From assembly GCA_024220505.1 (NCBI GenBank), contig JAKZZE010000002.1, positions 62,001-126,000 of the forward strand: a stretch of DNA of 64,000 nt. Reading direction: 5' to 3'. The notes under the pieces were generated by a model, which had not been told where the DNA came from, made no database searches, and saw only the letters and a program-made list of their open reading frames with translations. The stretch comes from Rhizopus arrhizus. Lineage: Eukaryota; Mucoromycota; Mucoromycetes; Mucorales; Rhizopodaceae. This document shows, in pieces, positions 35,786-47,706 of this stretch. The translations under genes were made by a program, and so were the position numbers. Position 1 is the stretch's first letter. Each line of letters opens with the position of its first letter.

Positions 35786-37864
35786 ATGCCTCCACTTAAC
35801 GCTAGAAAACGAGCTTATCTTAAAAAACATAGAAATGAGACGAACCAATTTGTCCCTCATTTAAATGATCAAGACTGGGACATGAGCGATTCTGAGCTTA
35901 TAGAATTAAGCAACATAACTGAAATGCGTAATGCTGATCCTACAATCAGCATGTCAATCAACAATGTTTTGCTTGATAATAATGTAAAGCGAAACAGACC
36001 TTTGTCTTATTCGAAAACCTCTAGGTCAACACGCTGGAGACGAGAAAAAGAAGCTAAATCTGTTAATGATAAGGGCAAACTCGAGAGTTTTGGATTTGTA
36101 TCTATTGCCCCTGTTGTAGAAGCCAGTTCTCCCATATTGTCAAAGAATGAAATACAACTTTTGAGAATCCAAGAAATACTTCCAAAACTTCAAATGTATG
36201 TGAAACCTGTGATGAACTCGAAGGATAAAGAAAACACGATCGAGAGATACAGTTTTATGCAATACTCTTCGATTTATACTTACTTTATTAAGAGAATTGA
36301 GGGTATTCCTATTACTTTGGCTTCTCGTGAGGCAGCTAGAATTCATTGGGCAGATAACAACGTTGCGTATCGTGCCATGACTATCGTAAAATGGGCTAAA
36401 GAATATTTGAGTCAAGGGGTGTTATCGAGACATCGACAAGGTGTTCATTCAAAAAGAAAGTCTTTTCTTAATGATGCCGATATCAAGGAAATGGTTCTCG
36501 AAGAAATACGTAGAATGAAGCCTGCTGAACGTTCCTTGGTTACTATTAAAAAATTCATTGATGAAGTAGTTATCCCATCCAAATTGGGCGTAATAATGCA
36601 ACCTGTTCCTGAAAGCACGCTCAGTAACTATCTCCATGAATGGGGTTATGTCTATAGAAAGAACAAAAAAACCATTTACTTCGATGGTCACGAACGCGAA
36701 GATGTGGTCGAGTATAGAAGCGTTTGATCGAAGAGGATGCTCGAATATATGGAAAAAATGGATTTTTACTCTGGAGAAACTGAGGAAGATGTATTGGAGC
36801 CAAATGCATTACCAGAAGGCGAGAGAAAGTGCGTGTTCGTTACGCACGATGAAAGTACTTTCTACGCAAATGATGGTAAGAACGATATGTGGTTAGCTGA
36901 TGGAGAAAATTACATCAGAAAAAAGGGTCCTGGGCTATCTATCATGGTGAGTGAGTTTCAATGCCCTTGCCATGGAACAATGAAGATTCAAAAGTGGTCT
37001 TCAAGAAAGCTGTTCAAGGCAGGTACTGCAAGAGATGGATGGTGGACTTCAAAACACATGGTTGAGCAGTTAAAAGAAGATGCAATCGGCCTTTTCGAAG
37101 CACTTCACCCCAATTGTGTAGCTGTTTTTCTCTTTGATAACAGCTCCAATCATGGTGCTTTTGCTGATGATGCTTTGGTCGCCAGCCGAATGACTCTCAA
37201 TGAAAAGCCTTGGCCATTGAGTGAGAAATTCCAGTTCCGAGATACTGTATATATCTCAAGATCCACAGGTATGGAGGAAGTCCAGTCCTTCTACTATGAA
37301 AAAGAGATCAAGAAAAGGGATAAGAAGGGAAACTTGAAAACAAAAAAAGTACGTTATTTCAAGGGAATAAGAAAAATTTTGGAGGAAAGAAGTCTATGGA
37401 TTGGACATGATCTGGAAGGCAAGAAATGGAAGTTACATTGTGGGGCTCCAGATAGAGTTAATCCAATTTGCTGCGCTCTCCATTTTTTAGAGAATTGCCC
37501 TGATTTTAAAAATCAAAAGTCTGCTTTGGAGGAGGTGATCATAAACTCTGGACACGTTTTTGAGCTGTATCCTAAATACCATTGCGAATGTAATTGGATC
37601 GAAATGTACTGGGGTGCAGCAAAAAGAGAAGCTCGCTTGAAATGCGATTACTCCTTTAAGTCTCTTGAGGAAAATATCGATTTATTTTTGGATAAAGCCG
37701 GCGATTTAACACATATACGTAGGTATTTTAGGAGATCAATGGACTTTATTGAAGCTTATAATCGATGTACTGATGTCAGAGAAGTTGTTCAAGAGGTGAA
37801 AAAGTTTGTCGAGAAAAAGTATTTGTCTCACAGAAAAGTCAGAGTGCCTTCAGGTTTGGTATAG
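35786..37864 (+). pseudogene. Tc1/mariner-like DDE transposase with one in-frame stop
   Basis: A 692-codon frame from the ATG at 35786 to 37864, broken only by TGA at 36725-36727; both halves are in the same frame, so this is a nonsense change, not a frameshift. The N-terminal half is basic (NARKRAYLKKH) with a helix-turn-helix-like region near KKFIDEVVIPSK. The catalytic half has THDEST (first Asp), FLFDNSSNH (second Asp) and NWIEMYWG (Glu), followed by AAKREAR. About 154 residues separate the second Asp and the Glu, far more than the 34 of classical Tc1, which marks the large insertion-bearing fungal branch. A GTG 33 bases upstream (35753) is in frame but ATG is preferred. The protein cuts and pastes the element at TA sites; this copy would need stop read-through or help in trans. 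Confidence 0.85.
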
Positions 37865-38042
37865 TTAACAATAAATATCATTAAAACTAGGCTTTTTTTC
37901 TAAGAAAAAAACGTCATTAAGTCCCTCTAATTTCAGGAAATAAGCAATGTCTACACTAAATGTCATGAGATGTCCAAAAAAAAAAAAAAAAAATACACCT
38001 CATGTCCACGATGTCAAAAAAAAAAAAAATTGAAACAAAATT

Positions 38043-38074
38043 AAAATTTTTCAGGTTTAAGCTTGGTGGCACGT
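38043..38074 (-). repeat. Right terminal inverted repeat, 32 bp
   Basis: Perfect inverted copy of 35423-35454, followed by the TA duplicate. Confidence 0.9.
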
Positions 38075-38076
38075 TA

Positions 38077-38454
38077 TTCAATACTTTTATTTTATATACA
38101 CAATAAAAACTTATACGATAAACATGGTATGCTATTTTTATAGCATATTCAGTGAAATATGTCAAATAGACAAAATAAGCGCCAGTTATTATATGATCAT
38201 CACAAGTTTTACTGTAAAACAAATATAAAGTCAATCAAACAGGATAGATTTACAAATTGTTGATTAAAGAATGATTGATATTGTTTAATTATACAACTGA
38301 AATGTAATTATCAAGAAACTGGTATTCATAAAAATATTTCAAAGATTAAAAGGTTCATGAGATTGTACATCTTTAATTGATATTATATTGAGAAGGATGG
38401 TATGGAAAGATATACATATCAAAACAATGAAAAATACAACAGCACATATTAAAA
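38077..38454. other. Intergenic after the transposon
   Basis: AT-rich, about 380 bp, between the transposon and the 3' end of Vps15. No gene. Confidence 0.5.
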
Positions 38455-40326
38455 TCAAGCCAATACTTTTATGACTCCATCCCTATCACCACTAATTATC
38501 ATTGGATAAGGTGATTCTGTAAGAATGATGTCGGTTATTGCATCTATATGATTTCTCATTAAATATTGTTGCTGTGCTACTGAATTTGCTAGAGAATTCA
38601 TGCTCGTTGTACTATTGCTTCGACTATTACTATTGCCAAGATGGCCGTTATTTCTATTGAACTCAAAGTGGAACTTCATGTTTTCAATTGTATTTGTACT
38701 ATATCTTGCTTTTGGTTCATCTAATTCTAATCCTAATACGATACCTGAGTTTTCGATCCTTGCTGTATCCCAAAATCTTATTTTCCTATCTGATCCTCCA
38801 GTAATCATGAATCGGCAATCGGATGGGGCTGCAATAGCTCGAATAGAATTTTCTGTGGAAATAGATTCGTTGCTTGTAAATGAGTTTAATAAAATTTCTC
38901 GATTACTAGGTGCTTCAAGAGACTATATATTTATGTTATTGTTTATCCACTTTTCCTAATAGGCGTATACAAACCTTGTAAGATTCAAGAATAACACCTG
39001 TCATTTTTTCATCTCCAGATTTCACTGCAAACACTTCAATGCATTGCAAATTTACAATGTCCCATATGGATACTTCATTTTTGCCAGAAGCTATTATTAC
39101 TTGCTTATTTTCAGCACGAGGATCATGATTCAATAGAAGCACACTAATTCGGCTCTTGCTTGGATGAAGCCATGATTTTAAAGGAATCTGAAACCTTAAA
39201 TCGTATAAAGTTAAAATTCCTCTCATTGTTCCAACAAGTAGCCATGTATTCATTCTGTCAACTGTCATTGCTGTTATAATACCGTGGCTTTTAGGATTTT
39301 GTAATTTCCAAACTATTTCCATCGTCAACAAATCCAATGCATATATACGCCCTTTTGTTGTTGTAAAAATCAAAATAGATTTAGATCCTGCCATTGTATT
39401 TGAAGCGTCTATTGTCAGTGGTTAGTATACACATCAATTTCCCTTTACTAGAGATAACCTACTGGTAGTAATATGCTTCATACTCAACACATACTCGCCC
39501 TCTAATTGATATTCTCTCACTACAATACACTTTCCAAATTTCAATGCAGATCCTGTATCGTTTATATCCACTCTATTTTAAATTAGCAAAAAAAAAAAAA
39601 AAAAGTAAAGGTCAATTTACCGGAAAATGTGTATACTTCCATTATCTGAAGCAGAAGCGATGCTATAAGACTGTTGAATAAAAGTAATGCACTTAATTCT
39701 ACCTCCTAAGAAAAGAATTTTCATTTTATTTTTTGCTCTCAAGAGTTTTGGATAATACTAACCTTGCTGATTATAAGTGACCCTTGATCTATTTGTCACA
39801 TTTCTTTCGAACCTTGAGCAATCCCATATCTTGACTGAGCCGTCATCAGAGCAGGATGCAAATAACAAGTTATCATGCGAAATAGCTAGCTGATTGATAG
39901 CAGCTGTATGTTCTGTAAAGTGAGCTACCAGAATGCCTTCTGGCTTCCAATTATTCATTGTTCTGAAGGTCGTAATTCCTTGGGGGAGTCTCTTAAATTT
40001 CTTTAATACACCTGGATCTCCTATAAATTCTGGTATATGTGGAGGAAAGGCCTCCATGGCGGTTTTATACAAAAGCCTCTGTAAATGTGCATAGCCAACT
40101 AATAATTATTGTATGTATTCAACTTAGCACGGTGAATTTTAAATCATCCAATTTCTGTATGTACCTGAACAAGTATTTGTTGTTTCACTATCGTCTTTAG
40201 CCTGACAATGTTTGTCTATCAAATTTAATTTTATTGATTCTTCCATTCTGTTGTCTTTAGTCTTGATTGAATTCATTGTCAAAATAACACCTATTGGGTT
40301 TGATGAATAATTATAAAAGTTGCTTT

Positions 40327-40372
<46 letters not shown>

Positions 40373-43300
40373 TATTATTATTATTTTACTTTTTGGACGT
40401 TCAAGACTCTTTGGTAAGCTTGTACCAAAATTGTACTCTGAAGGACTTTCTGTTGATGTTTCCACAGAGTCATTGGATACATTAGTTTGTATAGGGATTG
40501 AGGCAATTCTGGCTATGCTGTTGTCTTTAGCAAGTGCCTTAACATGAGGCTGGTTAGCAACTTGGTTTAGCTTGCAAAGGTCCTCTCGTGAATGCGTTCT
40601 CATAGATGAAGGTGCCTTTGTTGCATTGTTGGATGCTTTATGTAGCTTTGTTTTTGCATTCCGTATTTGTTGAGATAAATCAGGCAAAAATACCGTCATT
40701 GGAGTCACTCCAAGGTTTTTCAAGAAAACTTCTTCTTTTCCCGCATTTTCATAATCATCTTTCATGCTTGGTCGATTATTTCTCATTTTTACACGAGAAA
40801 CTTTGAAAATATAGTCCCGCATATATCTTAATTTTTCTTCATCTTCTACAGACATGCCAATAGACCTTAGGCGCTCGAAAAACATTTCATCTCTACATAA
40901 ATTTATAAAACAAAAATTGCTGGTGCTAGCTATCAGTATACTTACTCTGGAGAATTCTCTAATTCTTTTTCCTTTTCAATCATTACTATACGATAATCAT
41001 GTAATTCAATAAGTAATATCCTGTTAGCAGGTTACGTGACTCACTTGTTATCCTTATTGAGTCCGATTTTGACGCTTCTCTCTGCTTTTTCCAAAAGTTG
41101 GACCTTTCTGTAGCTTTACTGGCCCATATAATGGCCTGTTCATAAACTTGGCGTGACATCTAGATATTAAGATCAGACACATATGTATACAAAAAAGCAT
41201 TTTCTTACTGGCGCTTCTATATTTTCTAATAATGCTTCTTCGTTAACATCTGCAATATCGGATCTCAAAAAGGGTCTTAATAGAGGATATATGATACACC
41301 AAACGTCAGTCTCTGGTAAATGCTTGATAGCAGAAGAAATAAAACCAATAGAACCATCACGGACCCATACATTAGGATGACAAATAAGAGGCCAAACAAT
41401 ACTCACTATTTCCCAAAGCTTCATTTTTGGAAATAGACCAAGATCAGCTAAACTTGCTAATGAATTAAGTACCTTCTCAACCACAAATTCTTCTGGATCT
41501 GTTAGTGCCTGAATCATTAGGGGCAGTATATATTCTTCTAAGCTACGAGCACCAACAAATGTACCAACTCCTTTAATACTCTCAAAAAAAGCACTAATAT
41601 AACCAGGTTAAAGATCATAGTCTGTTGTATAATAAGTTCACTTTTACCTCCTCAACATCCAATCTTTGTCATTCAAATAAGTGATCATATGACTGAGTAG
41701 CACATCATTCGCCTTTTGTCTTCCAAAAAATACGCACAATGAGGTAATATTTGTTAGTAATGCTCTTTTTACAGAGCTGCTTTTATCTATCAATAACATG
41801 GTAGCCTGCTCTTGTATGACAGATTGAAGTTCTTGAAGGTAGGAATCGTAAGATGACTGGAAGAGATGTAAGTGTGAAAAAACGAAAAAGATAATTATTG
41901 CCATTGTACCTCAAAATTCAAGTCTTCAGAATCGGCATCTGTGGTAACTGGATATATGTTATCTGCTTTAAGTAGCTATAGAGGATGTGTAAGCATTAAG
42001 CCAAAAACTCGAGATATTATATTAACCTGTGTCATTTCTAAAAACCTTAAAGCCGTTTCTGCCAGTAAAGCAATACAAGAAGCATAGGTTGACCTAACCA
42101 AGTCATCTTTGTCTGTTGTGAATAAACGAAGATTTGGTAAAATGTACTCTGGGAAAATCCTAGCGTTGATCGGAAGTATTGAATCCACCATGCATAACTA
42201 TTAATAGATTATTAATCTCAAACGCAAAGGAGACATATAAACCCTTAACTTACAATCTGAGTTAATGTTTTGATTGCATTCGCTCTAACTAGTGCAGATT
42301 CATCTGTCAATAAGCACATCAAATAAGGAACTAAGCGATCCAATTTGACATCGTCAGGAAGCCTTTCAGCTAACGCGAGAAGTATATCAAGTGCTTTGAG
42401 TTTGGAGCTTGGGTATAGAGTGTTTCGAATCAATGAACATATAAATGACAATAAAATGAGAGAGCCTTCCTCTATAAATAAATAAGAGATAAATACATGT
42501 TTGTCAAATATTCACAGGCTTTTCTTTATTACCTCCAGGCTTATATACAACTCCTTCATGTGTACTAGATGCATTACTATGATTGGGAATATTGGACTCA
42601 GGTGATAGCAAAATCTTTTTCATTGAAAATATGCAATATGTTAGTCAATATACAAAAACATGATACATTTAGTGCCACTTACAGATGATGCAGTAGCTGT
42701 ATTTAATGAATCTATTACAAAATCACAGTGTTTATCAGTATAATACCAAGGCTTATTAAAAAACCCAATGATTACCTTTTCGCATCTTGCGCTTTTCTTC
42801 AAGATGAATATCTTCGCATGGATAAGAGACGTAGTCCATGATTTTTTCAAAGTCATGAAATACGCGCTCAATTTTTTCATCTGCATCAGTGAGTTTCTTG
42901 CTTGCTGTGCTTGGATAGGCAGAAGATAAAGCCGACATAATTGTCGGATCTTTTTGTTGCTCAGCTTTATCAGTCAAAGAGCTCATGTATTGGTACAAGA
43001 ATGAATAAAAGTAATGAGGAAATGCTTTTCCATGCCATTGCACTAAATATTCTTCAGCAGATAGTCGAGATTCCGGATTGATCTGGATCATATGTGATAC
43101 CAATTCCTTGATATTTTTATCTTCAATTTTATCCAAGCTTACAACAGGATTGTATTCACCATTTTTGTACTTGAATAATTGAGATAAAGTAAATAATGAT
43201 GTCCCTTCTAAAAATAATTCTGCTATCACACAACTACGAAATGTGGATCTATTAGCGTATATCTTTATACATGCAGTAACTGACTATACCCAACAGAAAA

Positions 43301-44257
43301 TATATCCATTTCTGGTGTAAGTTCATTCAAATAATCGTCTTCATCCATCATTTTCTATCAAGCATATCATTAGAAAATAATATAGAGCACTAAAAGGTAA
43401 TATAAACTCACAATTCTTTGATCTATTTCTGTTCCTGGTTTATAGAATCGTTCAGGAGCAATATAGCATGTTCTTCTGGAAGACGTATCAAAAAAGAATG
43501 AAAAATCCGCGGGATTATCCTATTGATATAGTATTAAGCATTTGCAACTGTAATACTATAGTTTTTCCTTGTTACTTCAGGTAGATAAGTTGGTTTGAAT
43601 GAAGCAAAATCGACGAGGAATGCCCAATTCCAAGAGGTAACAAGTACATTTTCTGTCTTTATATCTCCATGATAAATATTTTTTGAGTGAGAATCAGCGA
43701 TGCTTCTCAATAGTTGATAAGCTATCCATTTTTTCTCGATAATAGTAAGGAAGGGTCGCGTACTAGGAATAATATAAGGCCAAGTCTAGATAATGTAACC
43801 ACATAATCGTACCTGATTCTATCATATAAATTACTGTATAAATATTGTCTGACTAAATATGCTGCTTTGTCTGTTTCCAATATTCTTTGGAAAGAAAATG
43901 CATTGTGTACGTCTGATAGGGCTTTATATTCCACTATAACAAAAAAGCTGTAAACTCAAAAATCAAAAAGTTGAAGTATATCCAAACCTTTTAATTTTTT
44001 CACTCTTTTGCTTAATGACATGCCTAATTCAGGCTTTACAAATATTTTCACAACAACATAACCATCTTTGTCATGTCTTCCAAGAATTGTCTTCATAAAT
44101 CGAGCATTACCAATACTGTAATAAATCGTGCATAAATACAACCACAGTGTGAGGTTTAAATGAGAACGAACCTTTTTTGATAGTTTATGTCACCCAATTC
44201 GCTTACATAGCTATCTATTCCTGCAATTGCTGTCACAGTTGATATTTTGTTCCCCAT
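38455..44257 (-). CDS. VPS15: Vps15 (PIK3R4) protein kinase-like regulatory subunit of the Vps34 PI3-kinase complex
   Basis: Twenty-three exons, all in phase, give 1505 residues (yeast Vps15 has 1454). Exons: 44257-44172, 44115-43988, 43933-43813, 43762-43576, 43519-43412, 43354-43290, 43233-42776, 42711-42683, 42614-42533, 42471-42254, 42197-42027, 41963-41910, 41856-41648, 41593-41209, 41159-41045, 40985-40946, 40892-40390, 40290-40165, 40098-39763, 39705-39621, 39572-39463, 39408-38975, 38922-38455. The MGNKIS start fits N-myristoylation. Kinase region: [54 protein letters not shown]. The middle is HEAT-like ([35 protein letters not shown]); the C-terminus is WD40 ([26 protein letters not shown]). 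It anchors Vps34 on endosome, vacuole and autophagy membranes. The 99-nt intron 17 has a 42-nt A run. The exon 12 acceptor (41963) was fixed by phase. Confidence 0.93.
40329..40370 (-). repeat. 42-nt T homopolymer inside a Vps15 intron
   Basis: Uninterrupted T on the plus strand (A on the coding strand), between the donor at 40389 and the acceptor at 40291. It lies next to a TTA-triplet repeat. Length variants here would be spliced out. Confidence 0.9.
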
Positions 44258-45334
44258 TGTAGAAAAAGTAATTCACTAAAGCGTGGTTGCAGGTTAAATA
44301 AACAAAAAAAAAAGACCTTTGATCAAAAAAAGATAAATACTTCGACCAATGAAAATATATGATTGGCCTAGAATGTCAGTGAGCTAAACAGAAACTCCGT
44401 TGCATATATCAATATGTGGCAAAGCTCTATGCTACCCAATTTGATTATGAAAAACGATATGACAGTTTAAGGTAAAAGAAGCTCTCTTATGGCTCCTATT
44501 TCACTTAAGTATCACAAGTTTATGCATTTTTAGAATCAATTTTCCTTCCTTGGATAAATAATAGGACAACTAGTTTTGTGAAGCTCAGTAAATCTAGGTC
44601 AAATAAATGTTTATTAAATCTCATCAAAGAGTATAAGGATTAAAAGTGATGCGAGTATATTAAACAGTGACTTATAAAAACACAAAATATACTAGCATAG
44701 TCATCATAGGCAGATAATAGCAATAGTTCTTTCTGTATTTGATTCATGATAATGTCGTTCAAGACAGGAGTTTGTTCAAAGAATTGTTGCTAGAAATTGA
44801 CACATGAATTGGATAGTCGTAGCAAGAGTCTAAATGAATGTCTATATTACTGTACTTTTCAAATTTTTGTGAAAAATAAAAAATGATTTGGAGAAAAGTG
44901 GTGAAGTAATTTGAAAACGAAGCAGTAGCATTTTTGGAAATGATTGGTATAAGAAAGTTAAGGTGGTTTGAGATAGAACAAGGAGTGAAAATGAAAGAGA
45001 AACAATAAAAGATATGAACACATAAAGTGAGTGTTAGTAAAAAATCATCACAAAAAGCATTAGATACAACTTATCCACTAGGTAAGGGATGAGAACCCGT
45101 TATGAAGTTTTCATACAATCATCAGAAGAAGCGAAATTCATGCATTAGGGAGGTATTTCATTATTATATTGTGATATGTATATAAATGCATAATGTATGT
45201 CTTTGGCAGCCATCACATCACAATTTCATACCGTACTACAAGAGTTACACTTGACTAGTAAAAGCCTCAGCAGCATAGATAAATTCAGTTTTCCTTTGTA
45301 AATCTTTTGACACCTTCTTAATAGGATCGGTAAT
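44258..45334. other. Intergenic between Vps15 and the Fanzor relic
   Basis: About 1.1 kb of AT-rich sequence, including the Vps15 promoter. The left end of the decayed transposon-borne gene may begin within its far end, but I found no terminal repeat. Confidence 0.5.
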
Positions 45335-47100
45335 TCATCTGTTAGGGGCAGGCAATCTTCCTTTCATAGATCCAAAAAAAGAGCTACCACCATAAGCAAT
45401 TGCTCTTTTCTTGTCAGGAATAGCTAGCATGTTATCTTTTGGAGGAAGCGAGGCCGATTTTTGCTTATTGTCACAATGATGTTTCTTTTCACCAATATAA
45501 CCATTACTGCTGTGCTTGATTAACCTAAACATATATATTGTAAGTATAAAATAATTGTCCTCAATAAAAGCCTTTGATCAGTTATCCTTGTCATAGTAAT
45601 CAGAGATCCTTTGGTTCATTTTTAGTCTAATGGAAGCGGCTTTTGAGAAATCGATTAAATTTGATGTTTTGAGGGTGGATAGCTTACTAATAAACTTAAA
45701 ATATTCTTGAATGTATTGCTGATGTTACACATGCTTTTGGGTAGCAGGATTAAAACCGTACATATGATACTGTTCCTTAGTAGTTGTTTTTCTAGTTTTT
45801 TCTTCGAAGATGAATAACCAAAATCAACTGTAGTAAATAAATCATTAACACCGGTATCAATACCCTAAAAAGAACTTCATTGTTCTTAATTTCTTCAACA
45901 AAGTCTTTTGAGGGTCAGGGCATCTTGCGCTTTATCAGTATTTGGAGATTCTTTTAGACTTCTGCTTGAGAATAAATTCAATAGAGTAATCATTTGTTTG
46001 AATCCAATTCCTAAAAGTGATCATCAGTTAAAAACGATAAATGTGCATGTGAAATTAGTATAGCCTACCAAACTTGCGCTTGTCATTTGATATGTTGTAT
46101 TTTTAATATCTATTTTAGAAAAGTCAAGGAATTTTGAGTATCATGTTATAAGATCCTCATCAGTTGCTTTTTTAGGAATACTTTCTTTATCACTGGTATA
46201 TGAATTTGCAGTATTCCAGAAAGCTTGCTCGTTGATTTGGACAGATTTGGACTTGCAATCATATAATGGAAGTAAAGAAAGCATTCATGATCCTCTAGAA
46301 TCAATATACTTTTTAGGCTTGAGTATATTGACTTGAATCACCTTTTGAATATCCTTGATAAATGTCTTGACCTTTTCCAAATCATCAGCATGTAGTTTCT
46401 CAAGCTTCTTTGCGGCTTCCAAGGGCTTGTTTGATTTGACTGGATATCAAAGCAGCTTCCTTTAAGTTTTTATAGCCTTTTAGTATTCAGAATGGAGACA
46501 CCTTCAATAGACTTCTGTTGCCATGAATATAACTAGGAGTAGCAGCTTTTTATTGGATAAATTGCTTTTTATTCATTTCCTCTTATATGACATGAAATCA
46601 TTTAATATAGTAACGCAGACTTCCATAAACATTTGCTTTAATTGGATCCTTAGAGATGGGGGTTTCATATTCGTTCCAACATATAAGAAATTATTTGAAA
46701 ATATTCTTGTTAACATCGTCCTTCTCAACAGAAGGGGGTCACTTAGAAGTAGAATGGCTTGGCTTCTTTTAATAAGATGACGAGCAAGAGATTATCTTTA
46801 TGTGACCAGTTTTAGAGAAAAGATCAAGAAAGTAGAGGATAGTCCTTTTTCAAAGCTGCTTGAAAAGGTTTTACACACTAAAGTTTCATATTGCTTTGTC
46901 ATGGATGAAACAATTGTTTGATGCTCTTGACCTTTGAACTCGTTCAAGTTGATTTGTTCAGGTAAAGATTCGCAAAATCTATCAAAGCAGTTCTTGATTT
47001 CTTCATCTGCTTTCTTTTTTTATCCAATAAAAAGTGAGAAGAGTTGGTAAACCAAATTGGAGTAATAGCAGCAGAAATTTGTCTGTTCTTTATTTGATCA
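45335..47100 (-). pseudogene. Decayed Fanzor (eukaryotic TnpB-like RNA-guided nuclease) gene
   Basis: No long open frame survives, but reading the minus strand in changing frames gives an ordered series: helical N-terminal pieces (LEKLHADDLEKVKTFIKDIQ near 46400, SLLPLYDCKSKSVQINEQAF near 46270), then GIDTGVNDLFTTVDFG at about 45864-45817 with the RuvC-I Asp encoded at 45858-45856, then KEQYHMYGFNPATQKH, FISKLSTLKTSNLIDF and ISDYYDKDN, and finally AIPDKKRAIAYGGSSFFGSM and GRLPAPNR (45532-45335). This order (RuvC-I, KEYYH-like box, TSNL box, GxxSF before RuvC-II) matches Fanzor/TnpB-related proteins carried by mobile elements in Mucorales. It stops before the zinc ribbon and RuvC-III. Many stops and frameshifts show a long-dead copy. 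Identification is by motif pattern only. Confidence 0.5.
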
Positions 47101-47653
47101 TGGTATTAGTAAGGGGGCAAAGCTAGATTCTAAGTGAAGAAAAATCAAAATGCATAGCAAAATAGATTAGCTGTGAAACTGTGAATATGTACGAATGCTT
47201 ATCGCCGTTTCATATATTATAAAGTACGAGTTCTTTCTTTTCACAAAATATTTGACCAAATTGAAAGCAACTGGAAAGTAAAGGAAATGACCTTTGTTTT
47301 TTCTGCCTAAAGCATGAAACGAAAGGAATTTTTCAAATTGAAGTGTCCATTTCTTTCACCTTCCTGCTCTTTAAGTATTCCTTTTGTTTAAATGAGAAAA
47401 AGTGTACTTAAAAGGAACACCGTATGCTCTCTATTTAGAAGATATTAAAGAAGTTTTACTGCATTGCTATTCTTAAGATATCATGCTATGAAATGACACC
47501 TAGGATTCATAAACATGTTCAAGAATAACTATACTAGCCTATTCCTAATGCTATAAAAGAAGATAATTGAGCTTTCCATATTGCGTTTATTATTTTGATA
47601 TGGAGACCGATTATATTTAAAGATGTTTATCGAATGAAAACATACAATGAGCA

Positions 47654-47706
<53 letters not shown>

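Larger units (their letters stand above)
35423..38074 (+). mobile_element. Tc1/mariner-like (IS630 superfamily) DNA transposon, near-intact
   Basis: A 2652-bp element bounded by perfect 32-bp terminal inverted repeats beginning ACGTGCCACCAAGCTTAAAC and flanked on both sides by the dinucleotide TA (35421-35422 and 38075-38076), the target duplication used by Tc1/mariner elements. It encodes one transposase in the plus direction, interrupted by a single in-frame TGA. Homopolymer A runs (37976-37993 and 38016-38028) lie between the gene and the right repeat. Identical terminal repeats and a gene with a single lesion point to a recent insertion. Confidence 0.9.

Noticed and set aside
36725..36737. 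Two separate transposase genes in the Tc1/mariner-like element
   Set aside because: Both open frames are in the same phase and separated by one TGA, so this is one gene with a nonsense codon.
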